This document shows, one piece after another, positions 52,862 to 62,047 of a stretch of DNA of 64,000 nucleotides (position 1 is its first letter; the number at the start of each line of letters is the position of its first letter). The stretch lies in the NCBI RefSeq assembly GCF_036825535.1, contig NZ_CP098812.1, forward strand, positions 3,658,001-3,722,000. The letters are read 5' to 3'. The DNA comes from Parasalinivibrio latis (GTDB lineage: Bacteria; Pseudomonadota; Gammaproteobacteria; Enterobacterales; Vibrionaceae). The notes under the pieces are model-generated. The model did no database searches and was not told the origin of the DNA. It worked only from the letters and a program-made list of their open reading frames with translations. Position numbers and translations under genes: made by a program.

Positions 52862-54643
52862 ATGCAAAGCCAGATTTCAGAACGTGTCGGCCAGCTTCGT
52901 GAATGGCTGGTCAGCCAGGGGCTCGACGCGCTGCTGATCCCGCACGAGGACGAATTCCTCAATGAATACACTCCCGTCCACCTTGAGCGCCTGCACTGGG
53001 CGACCGGGTTTACCGGTTCTGCCGGCATGGCAGTGATTGCAAGCGACAAGGCCGCCATGTTTGTTGACGGACGCTATGTGGTCCAGGTCCGTAAGGAAGT
53101 ACCGGGCAACCTATTCGAATATCGCCACCTGATTGAGGAGCCTGCTATCGGCTGGCTGCTGGCAAACCTGCCTGAAGGTGCCCGGGTTGGCGTGGATACC
53201 CGTTTACACAGTGCAGCCTGGCTCGCGCGTGCCCGTCAGGAAGTGGGGGCCAAAATCAAACTCGTCGCTTTGCAGGAAAACCCGGTAGATACTTACTGGC
53301 TTGACCGCCCGGCGGCAAGCACCAGCCAGGTACAGCTGATGAGTACTGAGCTTGCCGGACGCAACAGCGCAGACAAGCGCGCCCAGATAGCCAAACTGCT
53401 CGATGGCGCCGATGCCGTTATGCTGACCGCGTTGGACAGCATCTGCTGGCTGCTCAATATTCGCGGCAATGATGCACCTCACACCCCTATCGTGTTGGCC
53501 CATGCCCTACTCCACAACGACAGCTCGGTTGACCTCTGGATTGAAGAAAGCCGTCTGCCACAAGGTTTTGCTCACCATGTTGGAGAAGGTGTCCGCATCC
53601 ACTCACCGGAAAACCTGGCTCAAAACCTCTCAGCACTGAACGGCAAGAAAGTTCGCATCGACCGAGGCAGCAGCAACGGCTGGACGGCAGACAAACTGGC
53701 TGCCAACGGTGCAACCCTGATTGATGGCAGCGATCCATGCATGTTGCCAAAAGCAGCAAAAAACTCGGCTGAAATTGATGGCATGAAAGCCTGCCATGTC
53801 CGTGATGGCGTGGCGATGGCAAAATTCCTGGCCTGGTTCGACCGGGAAGTGGCAGCCGGTAACCTGCATGATGAAGGTGTGCTGGCAGACAAGCTGGCCA
53901 CTTTCCGAGGTGAAGACCCAAGCCTGAAAGACCTCAGCTTCTCAACCATTTCCGCTGCCGGCGGCAATGCAGCAATGTGCCATTACAACCACATCAACCA
54001 ACCGGCCCCTGCTGTGCTGGAAATGAACAACGTCTACCTGGTGGATTCCGGCGGCCAATACCCGGACGGCACTACGGATATCACCCGTACCCTGCCGGTC
54101 GGTGAATGCAGTGCGGAAGTGAAAAAAGCCTTCACCCTGGTGCTGAAAGGCCACATTTCCCTGGCCAGTGCCCGGTTCCCTTATGGCACCACAGGCACCC
54201 ATCTGGATGTTCTGGCTCGCCAGCACCTCTGGGCACACGGCATGGACTTCGACCACGGCACCGGTCACGGTGTCGGCCACTACCTGAGTGTGCATGAAGG
54301 TCCTCAGCGTATTGCCAAGGCGTGGAATGCCACCAAGCTGGAAACCGGTATGGTGCTGTCCAATGAGCCGGGTTACTACCAGGCAGACGGTTTCGGTATC
54401 CGCATTGAAAACCTGGAAGTCGTGGTGGAAGTTCCGACCGAAGGTGACCGCACCATGCTGGGCTTCGAGTCCCTGACCCGTGCACCTATCGACAAGCGCC
54501 TTATCGACACCGGGCTGATGACTGACAGTGACATAGATTGGCTGAACAACTACCACCGCAAGGTTTGGGAAGCGGTCAGCCCATTCCTCTCAGGCGACGA
54601 TCTGGACTGGCTGGAAACCGCCACATCACCGCTCAGCCGGTAA
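52862..54643 (+). CDS. Aminopeptidase P family protein (Xaa-Pro aminopeptidase)
   Basis: 593-residue, three-domain M24 metallopeptidase, the long form related to eukaryotic APP1, not the ~440-residue E. coli PepP. The catalytic domain is C-terminal: metal ligands in LVDSGGQYPDGTTDITRT (two Asp), GTGHGVGHYLSVHEGP (His), SNEPGYY (Glu) and IENLEVVVE (Glu). Domains one and two are creatinase-like and lack the ligands, as normal. AAGGA lies eight bases before the ATG. Cytoplasmic, no signal peptide; cleaves N-terminal residues before proline. Confidence 0.94.
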   Translation: MQSQISERVGQLREWLVSQGLDALLIPHEDEFLNEYTPVHLERLHWATGFTGSAGMAVIASDKAAMFVDGRYVVQVRKEVPGNLFEYRHLIEEPAIGWLLANLPEGARVGVDTRLHSAAWLARARQEVGAKIKLVALQENPVDTYWLDRPAASTSQVQLMSTELAGRNSADKRAQIAKLLDGADAVMLTALDSICWLLNIRGNDAPHTPIVLAHALLHNDSSVDLWIEESRLPQGFAHHVGEGVRIHSPENLAQNLSALNGKKVRIDRGSSNGWTADKLAANGATLIDGSDPCMLPKAAKNSAEIDGMKACHVRDGVAMAKFLAWFDREVAAGNLHDEGVLADKLATFRGEDPSLKDLSFSTISAAGGNAAMCHYNHINQPAPAVLEMNNVYLVDSGGQYPDGTTDITRTLPVGECSAEVKKAFTLVLKGHISLASARFPYGTTGTHLDVLARQHLWAHGMDFDHGTGHGVGHYLSVHEGPQRIAKAWNATKLETGMVLSNEPGYYQADGFGIRIENLEVVVEVPTEGDRTMLGFESLTRAPIDKRLIDTGLMTDSDIDWLNNYHRKVWEAVSPFLSGDDLDWLETATSPLSR

Positions 54644-54658
54644 CCGAACCTGTGATAT

Positions 54659-54690
54659 AAAACGCCCTCGGCAATGAGGGCGTTTTTCCG
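54659..54690. terminator. Terminator between aminopeptidase P gene and thiH
   Basis: Stem AACGCCCTC (54661-54669) with GAGGGCGTT (54676-54684), T-run on the plus strand and A-run on the other side; acts on both converging transcripts. Confidence 0.9.
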
Positions 54691-54700
54691 TTTGCAACGC

Positions 54701-55813
54701 TTAGCCCGAGTAGACACTGTCCCAGTCTTTCCAGACCACTTCAAACCCGGCCTTTTTCACCGCTTCGGCCACATCAGTCGCGCTTCGCTCATCACTTATC
54801 GCAAACTGCTCAAGCTCTGGCGTATCGTCAGCATACCCACCCGGCTGGGTCTTTGATGCCGCAGACATGGTCGTCACCCCGAGAGGAAGCACATTGTCGC
54901 GAAACAAGGGCGACTCGCGCGTAGAGAGCGACAGCTCAACATGCGGGTTAAACAACCGGTAAGCACAAATCAGTTGCACCATCTGGCGGTCCGTCATGAT
55001 GGATTTTGGCTCCAGCCCCCCGGTACACGGGCGAAGGCGCGGAAACGAAATGGAATACCGGCTCTGCCAATAGGTCCTTTCGAGGTAATCCAGGTGCGCC
55101 GCGACAAAAAAGCTGTCGGTACGCCAGTCCTCAAGACCGATAAGTGCGCCGATACCTATCTTGTCGACCCCGGCCTGTGCCAGCCTATCCGGGGTTTCCA
55201 GCCGGTAGTGAAAGTCAGTTTTCTTTCCCCGCAGGTGATGCTCTGCATAGGTCGGTTTATGGTAGGTCTCCTGGTAGACCATCACCGCATCCAGGCCCAG
55301 TGTCTTAAGCTCTGCATACTCTTTCCTCCCGAGAGGCTGCACTTCCATCGCCAGGTAGCTGAAATGGCGCTTTATCTGTGGCACCGCCTCCCGGAAGTAT
55401 TTCATCCCAACCTTGTTTTCATGCTCGCCGGTCACCAGCAGAATACTGTCAAAGCCCATCCGCTTGATGGCTTCACACTCACGTTCAATATCCCCACAGT
55501 CCAGCGTGCGGCGTTTGAGCCGGTTCTCCATGGAAAAGCCGCAATAGGTGCAGGCATTGGCACACAGGTTGGAAAGATACAACGGCACATAAAAGCTGAC
55601 CGTATTACCGAACCGCTGCCGGGTCATCGCCGCCGAACGCTGCGCCATCTGTTCAAGATAGGGCTCAGCCGCCGGGGAGATCAGCGCCTGAAAATCAGCA
55701 AGGTCGAGCTTACGCTTGGCAAGCGCCCTTTCCACATCAGCGGTGGTTTTGCTGTAAACCGACAGCCGGATATCGTCCCACTCCAGCGCCTGCCATCGTT
55801 CTGAAAAGCTCAT
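54701..55813 (-). CDS. thiH: 2-iminoacetate synthase ThiH
   Basis: Radical-SAM tyrosine lyase that supplies dehydroglycine for the thiazole ring. 370 residues with the cluster motif CANACTYCGF; EHENKVGMKYF and the biotin/thiamin synthesis-associated C-terminal domain are visible. I chose the ATG at 55813 with GAGG seven bases upstream; the frame extends to 55825 inside thiG. Last gene of thiCEFSGH. Confidence 0.96.
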   Translation of the reverse strand: MSFSERWQALEWDDIRLSVYSKTTADVERALAKRKLDLADFQALISPAAEPYLEQMAQRSAAMTRQRFGNTVSFYVPLYLSNLCANACTYCGFSMENRLKRRTLDCGDIERECEAIKRMGFDSILLVTGEHENKVGMKYFREAVPQIKRHFSYLAMEVQPLGRKEYAELKTLGLDAVMVYQETYHKPTYAEHHLRGKKTDFHYRLETPDRLAQAGVDKIGIGALIGLEDWRTDSFFVAAHLDYLERTYWQSRYSISFPRLRPCTGGLEPKSIMTDRQMVQLICAYRLFNPHVELSLSTRESPLFRDNVLPLGVTTMSAASKTQPGGYADDTPELEQFAISDERSATDVAEAVKKAGFEVVWKDWDSVYSG

Positions 55814-55821
55814 AGCCGGCC

Positions 55822-56589
55822 TCACATCGCATCAAGAAAGCCGGTCAGCGGGCTCGATGCCACTGCATGGCTCGCTTTCCCGGCAAGGCCGGCTTCATAG
55901 GCCATCCGGCCGCTCTCAACGGCCATCTTGAATGCCAGCCCCATCCGGACGGGGTCAGCTGCTGCGGCAATCGCGGTATTTACCAGCACCGCATCTGCAC
56001 CCAGCTCCATGGCTTCCGCAGCATGGGAAGGTGCTCCAATACCCGCATCCACCACAACGGGCACCTTGGCCTGGTCGATGATAATTTCCAAAAAGTCCCG
56101 CGACGCCAGCCCCTTATTGGTGCCGATTGGCGCGCCAAGGGGCATAACCGCAGCGCAGCCTGCTTCTTCCAGACGCTTGCATAACACCGGGTCAGCATGG
56201 CAGTAAGGCAGCACGATAAAACCTTCGCGCACCAGGGTTTCTGCCGCTTTCAGGGTCTCAATCGGGTCCGGCATCAGGTATTTGGGATCCGGGTGGATTT
56301 CCAGTTTAAGCCAGTTAGTACCCAGCGCTTCCCGGGCAAGGCGGGCGGCAAATACCGCTTCTTCGGCACTTTTCGCGCCGGAGGTATTAGGCAAAAGGTT
56401 TACCCCGGCCTCTACCAGTGGGCCCAGGATGTCATCTTCCCGGCTGTGGATGTCCACCCGCTTAAGCGCCATGGTCACCAGTTCAGAACCGGACGCCTTG
56501 ATGGCAGCAGCCATGGTATCGCGACCGGAAAATTTTCCCGTGCCGGTAAACAGACGGGAAGTAAACGTCTTATCTGCAATGCGTAACAT
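55822..56589 (-). CDS. thiG: Thiazole synthase ThiG
   Basis: 255-residue TIM-barrel enzyme joining dehydroglycine, deoxyxylulose phosphate and ThiS-thiocarboxylate into thiazole. Signatures: FTSRLFTGTGKF, LKLEIHPDPKYLMPD (Schiff-base Lys region), CAAVMPLGAPIGTNKGL and VDAGIGAPSHAAEAMELGADAVLVNTAIA. Two bases after thiS. Confidence 0.97.
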   Translation of the reverse strand: MLRIADKTFTSRLFTGTGKFSGRDTMAAAIKASGSELVTMALKRVDIHSREDDILGPLVEAGVNLLPNTSGAKSAEEAVFAARLAREALGTNWLKLEIHPDPKYLMPDPIETLKAAETLVREGFIVLPYCHADPVLCKRLEEAGCAAVMPLGAPIGTNKGLASRDFLEIIIDQAKVPVVVDAGIGAPSHAAEAMELGADAVLVNTAIAAAADPVRMGLAFKMAVESGRMAYEAGLAGKASHAVASSPLTGFLDAM

Positions 56590-56591
56590 GG

Positions 56592-56792
56592 TTAGCCTCC
56601 GGCAATAGCCTGGAACAGGGAGATTTGATCGCCTTCATTGACCGGCGTGTCAGCCCACTGGGTACGGGGAACAATTTGACCGTTGACGGCAACGGCAAAA
56701 CCCTGCGGGGAAAGCGAAAGTGCAGGGAACAGATCAGAAACAGAAGAACCGGCTGGAATATCAACCGGCTTGTCATTCACCACAACAGACAT
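56592..56792 (-). CDS. thiS: Sulfur carrier protein ThiS
   Basis: 66-residue ubiquitin-fold sulfur carrier ending in the required Gly-Gly (AIAGG), which ThiF adenylates. Its start overlaps the end of thiF by 20 bp, a strong sign of coupled synthesis. Confidence 0.96.
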   Translation of the reverse strand: MSVVVNDKPVDIPAGSSVSDLFPALSLSPQGFAVAVNGQIVPRTQWADTPVNEGDQISLFQAIAGG

Positions 56793-57567
56793 GGTTTACC
56801 TCCGGGGAAACAGAAACCGAAGAACAGGCCGGACATGCCAGATCGCGCACGATGGAAAGAGACTTCCAGGACATGTCGAGGCCATTGAAATGAAGCAGCT
56901 TGCCCGCACTGACAGGAAGTCCGCACAAGGCCTTGATGGTTTCCAGTGCCTGCAGGTTGCCGATAGTCCCAACCACCGGGCCGGACACACCGGAAGCACT
57001 GCAATTTCGGGGTTCACTGTCCCCGGCATCCGGGAAAAGACATTGGTAGCAGGCACTGCCCGGCTGACGGAAATCAAACACCATAAGTTGCCCCTGCCAG
57101 CCGACAGCCGCGCCGGAAACCAGAAGTTTCCCGGCGCTGCAGCAAGCCTTGTTCACGGCATAACGGGTAGCCATGTTGTCCGAGCAATCAAGCACGATAT
57201 CCGCCGCCGCCACTTCGAGGTCAAGACGTTCCCCGGCAAGGCGGGAGTGAACCGGCCTGACCCGGCACCCTGGGTTCAGAGCAGCCAACTGGCGGGAGAT
57301 GGCAATGGCTTTCGCACTATCTGTATCACCATCTCGATACACCACCTGTCGCTGCAGGTTCGTCGTGTCCACCCGGTCATTATCGGCAATCACCAGGTTA
57401 CCAACTCCTGCTGCTGCCAGGTAGAGGGATGCGGCACTGCCAAGACCACCGGCACCAACCAGCAGCACTGACGCCGAAGCCAGTGCCTGCTGCCCTGTTT
57501 CTCCCACTTCAGGCAACATAATCTGACGGCTGTAGCGGAGGAATTCCGCATCAGTAAGGTTGCGCAT
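56773..57567 (-). CDS. thiF: ThiS adenylyltransferase ThiF
   Basis: E1-like enzyme activating ThiS with ATP. 264 residues: RYSRQIMLPEVGETGQQAL, the nucleotide motif LLVGAGGLGSAASLYLAAAGVG, IADNDRVDTTNLQRQV and two cysteine pairs for zinc (CYQC and CPAC). Overlaps thiE by one base (TGATG) and thiS by 20. Confidence 0.96.
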   Translation of the reverse strand: MRNLTDAEFLRYSRQIMLPEVGETGQQALASASVLLVGAGGLGSAASLYLAAAGVGNLVIADNDRVDTTNLQRQVVYRDGDTDSAKAIAISRQLAALNPGCRVRPVHSRLAGERLDLEVAAADIVLDCSDNMATRYAVNKACCSAGKLLVSGAAVGWQGQLMVFDFRQPGSACYQCLFPDAGDSEPRNCSASGVSGPVVGTIGNLQALETIKALCGLPVSAGKLLHFNGLDMSWKSLSIVRDLACPACSSVSVSPEVNHVCCGE

Positions 57568-58247
57568 CAGCGTCTGACCTCAAACACGTCAGAAAATGCC
57601 TCAAGGGTACGGTTCAGGTCGGCACTCTGGGTCACAGCGCGAACGACAGCCACGGCAGAGACACCGGTTTGCCAGACATCCGGTGCACGCTTTAGGTCAA
57701 TCCCACCTATTGCTACTGTCGGGAAACGCCCGCCAACCGTCGCCAGGTGCTTTTTCAACTGATCAATACCCTGAGGGGGCGTTGGCATGTCCTTGGTTGG
57801 TGTCGGGTAGATATGGCCAATGGCGATATAACTCGGTGCAATATCCAGTGCACCAGCCAACTCTTCCGCTGTACGGGTCGACACTCCAAGCCGGATCCCG
57901 GCGTTGGCAATCGCTGCCAGATCCGCATCCTTGAGATCGTCCTGTCCCAGATGGATACCGTAGGCACCAAGATCCAGAGCCAGTTGCCAGTAATCATTGA
58001 TAAACACCTGGGCACGGCAGGTACGCCCAAGATGGATCGCCTCTTCGATCTGCTCTCGCAATGCCGGGTGGGCAGGATCTTTGATCCTGAGCTGGACCGT
58101 TTTGACACCGGCTGCCAGCAAACGCCGGATCCATGCCACATCATCCACGACCGGGTAGAGCGGCCCGATTGGGCCATCCATCCGTGCAAATGTTGAGTGA
58201 GTAACGTTGGGGGCTTTTTTAACGTCAGGTGTAAGTGTATTAACCAT
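57567..58247 (-). CDS. thiE: Thiamine-phosphate synthase ThiE
   Basis: Couples HMP-PP and thiazole phosphate to thiamine phosphate. 226 residues with LYPVVDDVAW, VQLRIKD, VFINDYWQLALDLGAYGIHLGQDDL and IGHIYPTPTKDMP. I chose the ATG at 58247, with GAGGTGAG before it. An N-terminal stretch of about 25 residues precedes the TIM barrel, longer than in E. coli. Ten bases after thiC. Confidence 0.95.
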   Translation of the reverse strand: MVNTLTPDVKKAPNVTHSTFARMDGPIGPLYPVVDDVAWIRRLLAAGVKTVQLRIKDPAHPALREQIEEAIHLGRTCRAQVFINDYWQLALDLGAYGIHLGQDDLKDADLAAIANAGIRLGVSTRTAEELAGALDIAPSYIAIGHIYPTPTKDMPTPPQGIDQLKKHLATVGGRFPTVAIGGIDLKRAPDVWQTGVSAVAVVRAVTQSADLNRTLEAFSDVFEVRR

Positions 58248-58257
58248 ACAACTCACC

Positions 58258-60189
58258 TCACACATCTGCTTTTTGGTGGTAAAGCTCGCTGCCTTTTGCC
58301 AGGAACTCTTCCGATTTTTGCTTCATCCCCTCAAGCGGATCAGCCAGCATCTTCACTTCTATCCCTTCACCCAATGTCTGGAGTGCCGGGTTTTCCTTGG
58401 CATAGTCTCGCACTTCCTGGCTTATCTTCATCGAGCAGAACTTCGGCCCGCACATAGAACAGAAATGGGCAACCTTACCGGATTCCTGCGGCAGGGTTTC
58501 ATCATGGAAAGCGCGGGCTGTATCCGGGTCAAGGGACAAGTTGAACTGGTCTTCCCAACGGAATTCGAAGCGCGCCTTTGAAAGTGCATTGTCACGTACC
58601 TGCGCACCCGGGTGGCCTTTGGCAAGGTCAGCTGCATGGGCAGCCAGTTTATAGGTAATAAGCCCGGTCTTTACATCTTCCTTGTTGGGCAGGCCAAGGT
58701 GCTCTTTCGGTGTCACATAACAGAGCATGGCACAGCCGTACCAGCCAATCATGGCAGCGCCGATACCTGAGGTGATGTGGTCGTAACCCGGTGCAATATC
58801 AGTTGTCAGCGGGCCAAGGGTATAGAAAGGCGCTTCATCGCAGTGTTTGAGCTGCTCTTCCATGTTCTCTTTGATAAGTTGCATTGGAACATGCCCCGGT
58901 CCTTCAATCATCACCTGGACATCATATTCCCAGGCTATCTTGGTCAGTTCACCCAATGTACGCAATTCAGCAAACTGCGCTTCATCATTGGCGTCAGCTA
59001 TCGAGCCCGGGCGCAGGCCATCCCCCAGAGAGAGGGCGATATCGTACTTTGCACAGATTTCGCAGATTTCCCGGAAGTTGGTGTAGAGGAAGCTTTCCTG
59101 GTGGTGAGCCAGGCACCATTTGGCAATGATTGAACCACCCCGGGAGACAATGCCGGTCAGCCGCTTGGCGGTCAGTGGGACATAACGCAACAGCAACCCG
59201 GCGTGGATAGTGAAGTAGTCAACGCCCTGCTCGGCCTGCTCTATCAGAGTGTCCCGCATCACTTCCCAGTTTAGGTTTTCCGCAATCCCGTTCACTTTTT
59301 CCAATGCCTGGTACATCGGCACGGTTCCAATCGGCACCGGGCTGTTACGAATAATCCATTCGCGGGTTTCGTGAATATTACGCCCGGTAGAGAGATCCAT
59401 GACGGTATCGCCCCCCCAACGCGTTGACCACAGCATTTTCTCAACTTCTTCCTCAATGGAAGAAGTGACGGATGAATTACCAATATTGGCATTCACCTTC
59501 ACCAGGAAATTGCGTCCGATAATCATCGGCTCACTTTCCGGGTGGTTGATATTGGAAGGAATGATTGCCCGGCCTGCGGCGACTTCCTGACGTACAAACT
59601 CCGGGGTAATCTCTGTTGGTAAATTGGCACCGAAGTGTTGCCCGGGATGTTGCTGGGTCAGTACCTCATCCCGGTACTTCTGGCGTCCCATGTTTTCACG
59701 AATGGCAATGAATTCCATCTCTGGGGTTACTATCCCCCGGCGGGCGTAGTGAAGCTGGGTAACCCGGCTATCGGGCTTGGCCTGGCGTACTTTCGGCAGG
59801 TTTGGGAAACGGATGTCATCCAGGGTATCGTCACTCAGGCGCTCATTGGCAAATTCTGAGCTGAGGCCTTCCATCACTTGCGTGTCGCCACGCTCTTCAA
59901 TCCAGCGCTCACGCAATTTAGGCAGTCCGCTGTAGATATCAATATCGTAATCAGGATCGGTATAGACGCCGGATGTGTCATAGACCCGGATGGATTCATT
60001 CGGCTCAAATTGGGGATTGTCCCTATCTCCACCAATCAGGGTCGGGGCAAGGGATATCTCTCGCATACCGACACGGATGTCCGGGCGAGAGCCTTCTACA
60101 TGGACTTTCTTTGAATTTGGAAATGGGGTTACCGACAGGTTGTCGATGTAACTTTTGGCTTCAAGCCGGGATTGTTTTCTGCTCGACAT
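58258..60189 (-). CDS. thiC: Phosphomethylpyrimidine synthase ThiC
   Basis: Radical-SAM enzyme converting aminoimidazole ribotide to HMP phosphate. 643 residues; the C-terminal cluster motif CSMCGPKFCSM (CX2CX4C) is intact, and GDGLRPGSIADANDEAQFAEL, MIEGPGHVPM and YDHITSGIGAAMIGWYG are diagnostic. First gene of thiCEFSGH, preceded by a TPP riboswitch. thiD, thiM and thiK are not in the window. Confidence 0.98.
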   Translation of the reverse strand: MSSRKQSRLEAKSYIDNLSVTPFPNSKKVHVEGSRPDIRVGMREISLAPTLIGGDRDNPQFEPNESIRVYDTSGVYTDPDYDIDIYSGLPKLRERWIEERGDTQVMEGLSSEFANERLSDDTLDDIRFPNLPKVRQAKPDSRVTQLHYARRGIVTPEMEFIAIRENMGRQKYRDEVLTQQHPGQHFGANLPTEITPEFVRQEVAAGRAIIPSNINHPESEPMIIGRNFLVKVNANIGNSSVTSSIEEEVEKMLWSTRWGGDTVMDLSTGRNIHETREWIIRNSPVPIGTVPMYQALEKVNGIAENLNWEVMRDTLIEQAEQGVDYFTIHAGLLLRYVPLTAKRLTGIVSRGGSIIAKWCLAHHQESFLYTNFREICEICAKYDIALSLGDGLRPGSIADANDEAQFAELRTLGELTKIAWEYDVQVMIEGPGHVPMQLIKENMEEQLKHCDEAPFYTLGPLTTDIAPGYDHITSGIGAAMIGWYGCAMLCYVTPKEHLGLPNKEDVKTGLITYKLAAHAADLAKGHPGAQVRDNALSKARFEFRWEDQFNLSLDPDTARAFHDETLPQESGKVAHFCSMCGPKFCSMKISQEVRDYAKENPALQTLGEGIEVKMLADPLEGMKQKSEEFLAKGSELYHQKADV

Positions 60190-60304
60190 AGCATTTACTC
60201 CAGTTGGGTTCGGAATGAATGCTTGCCGGATGGCGTTGACAAGAGAGAAGACGGTTTACGTCTGTTGCAGGCAATTCAGAGCGGGTAGATCGCTAGAACA
60301 GCTG

Positions 60305-60388
60305 CTCTTGTTCCCTTCGCAGGTATTAGCCTGATCAGGTTCAACGGATCCCACCTAAGTGGTCTCAGCCTTACGGCACTCCGACAAG
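60305..60388 (-). promoter_or_regulatory. TPP riboswitch (THI element) of thiCEFSGH
   Basis: On the minus strand GGCTGAGA and TTGAACCTGATCAGG, then TAATACCTGCGAAGGGAA, are the conserved THI-box blocks in the right order; the outer P1 stem is near the limits given. It lies about 115 bases before the thiC ATG and will lower expression when thiamine pyrophosphate is abundant. Confidence 0.97.
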
Positions 60389-60442
60389 TTCAGCCAGCAG
60401 TATATGAAAAGCGTTCTGTGCTCTCAAGCGGACAAAAGGTGC

Positions 60443-60826
60443 TCAACCTCTCATCATGAGCTGAAAACCCGCCCAGGCTGCAAACACACACACGACAACG
60501 TTGAGCAGGATATTGGTGCCCATTTTCAGAAACTCGCCATGCTGCATCAGCGTCACGTTATCCATTGAAAACGTAGAAAAGGTTGTCAGGGCACCCAGGA
60601 ATCCCAGACCAATCAACTGGCGCCATGGTGCAGCAGCAATGGCTCCTTGCTCAATCGCAGAAGCCAAAAGACCCATAATAAATGAGCCCAGAATGTTAAC
60701 CGTCAGAGTTCCGTAGGGAAAACCACGACCTAACATAGCCACACACAGTTCAGAGATTAGGTAGCGCGAACAGGCACCTACCGCACCACCGGCTGCGATA
60801 AACGCCAAAATCACGGCTTGGTTCAT
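60443..60826 (-). CDS. crcB: Fluoride channel CrcB (Fluc)
   Basis: 127-residue dual-topology fluoride exporter with four membrane segments. Signatures: GGAVGACSRYLIS, TLTVNILGSFIMGLL and the FSTFS motif (LTTFSTFSMDN). No fluoride riboswitch is visible upstream. Between the thi operon and the tRNA-repeat region. Confidence 0.96.
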   Translation of the reverse strand: MNQAVILAFIAAGGAVGACSRYLISELCVAMLGRGFPYGTLTVNILGSFIMGLLASAIEQGAIAAAPWRQLIGLGFLGALTTFSTFSMDNVTLMQHGEFLKMGTNILLNVVVCVFAAWAGFQLMMRG

Positions 60827-61019
60827 CAGGATTCCTCATCCAAAAAATCAAAATTTGTGATCATGGTAACGCTTTTAGCAATGGTAACGAAATAACCAAT
60901 AATCGAAAAAAGGATTTCAATGTGAGGAATGTGCGGAAGTTGGCAAGAAAACATCATCAACCGGGTTCTGAAATAGCTATGGTGGTTATCTTTAATGACC
61001 TTTTTAGTCATCTGCTAAT

Positions 61020-61602
61020 GCAACAAAGCCCCATCATTTGACGAGGCTTCTAAATTTGGCAGGGGATGACGATTCGATGGGACTGGCCTTCCAGCCGCCG
61101 ACATTTGCACGAAGTGCAAACCATAGATACTACAAAGCCCCGTCATTTGACGAGGCTTCTAAATTTGGCAGGGGATGATGATTCGATGGGACTGGCCTTC
61201 CAGCCGCCGACATTTGCACGAAGTGCAAACCATAGATACAACAAAGCTCCGTCATTTGACGAAGCTTCTAAATTTGGCAGGGGATGATGATTCGATGGGA
61301 CTGGCCTTCCAGCCGCCGACATTTGCACGAAGTGCAAACTATAGATACAACAAAGCCCCCGTCGTTTGACGAGGCTTCTAAATTTGGCAGGGGATGACGA
61401 TTCGATGGGACTGGCCTTCCAGCCGCCGACATTTGCACGAAGTGCAAACTATAGATACAACAAAGCCCCGTCATTTGACGAGGCTTCTGAATTTGGCAGG
61501 GGATGACGATTCGATGGGACTGGCCTTCCAGCCGCCGACATTTGCACGAAGTGCAAACTATAGATACAACAAAGCCCCGTCATTTGACGAGGCTTCTAAA
61601 TT
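61020..61602 (-). repeat. Five tandem 109-110 bp units derived from the tRNA-Trp 3' end
   Basis: The element TGGCAGGGGATGA starts at 61057, 61166, 61275, 61385 and 61494, and again at 61603 in the true tRNA-Trp gene: periods 109, 109, 110, 109, 109. Read on the minus strand, each unit contains two small hairpins (TTTGCAC-TTC-GTGCAAA and CTGG-AAGG-CCAG), the last ~21 bases of tRNA-Trp including CCA plus an 11-base T-arm fragment, and the tRNA terminator (AGCCTCGTCA with TGACGGGGCT). Units differ by only a few bases. Open frames on the plus strand here are by-products of the repeat. The layout recalls the rtT repeat after tyrT in E. coli. Confidence 0.93.
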
Positions 61603-61679
61603 TGGCAGGGGATGACGGATTCGAACCGCCGACATTCGGTTTTGGAGACCGACGTTCTACCGGGCTGAACTAATCCCCT
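61603..61679 (-). tRNA. tRNA-Trp (CCA)
   Basis: 77-nt cloverleaf on the minus strand: acceptor AGGGGAT with ATCCCCT, anticodon loop CTCCAAAA giving CCA, T-loop TTCGAAT, and encoded 3' CCA. Last gene of the rRNA transcript, followed by its terminator (about 61572-61596). Confidence 0.97.
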
Positions 61680-61837
61680 AGCTCGGAGCCTATTCTAATT
61701 ACCCTGAGCGAAATTGCCAGCAGTAATAGCTGTCGCACGATCTAAGTGCTCGAAATATAAACGGATATGGGCAGGTACAGAACTCTGAATTTCTGACATC
61801 AAGAAGCCCTTCAGTTTCCAGCAGGCATCTGATACAA

Positions 61838-61872
61838 CAAAAAAAAGCCCCGTCATTTCTGACGAGGCTTCT
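61838..61872 (-). terminator. Terminator-like hairpin between tRNA-Asp and tRNA-Trp
   Basis: On the minus strand AGCCTCGTCA (61860-61869) pairs with TGACGGGGCT (61846-61855), followed by eight T residues. The stem and the tail (TGTTGTATC) are almost the same as in the 109-bp units further downstream. Confidence 0.88.
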
Positions 61873-61879
61873 TAAGAAG

Positions 61880-61956
61880 TGGCGGAGCGGACGGGACTCG
61901 AACCCGCGACCCCCGGCGTGACAGGCCGGTATTCTAACCAACTGAACTACCGCTCC
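61880..61956 (-). tRNA. tRNA-Asp (GTC)
   Basis: 77-nt cloverleaf on the minus strand starting GGAGCGGTAGTTCAG, anticodon loop CTGTCACG giving GTC, T-loop TTCGAGT and encoded CCA. Distal to 5S, as in E. coli rrnC, which also ends Asp-Trp. Confidence 0.97.
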
Positions 61957-62047
61957 GCAGCGATACTGTTTACCGAATAAAGTCTTATGGTTAGCTTGCT
62001 TTATCCAGTGTTGCCTTCATCTTCTCTTAAAGATGAAAACCAATTTA

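Noticed and set aside
60827..61019. Fluoride riboswitch upstream of crcB
   Set aside because: The conserved crcB-motif blocks are not visible in the 190-bp leader.
61020..61615. Open frames of 64-73 residues in the tandem repeats (both strands), and a possible CRISPR array
   Set aside because: The unit is 109-110 bp, not a multiple of three, so the frames arise from repetition. There are no unique spacers between short repeats, so it is not CRISPR. The content is tRNA-derived.
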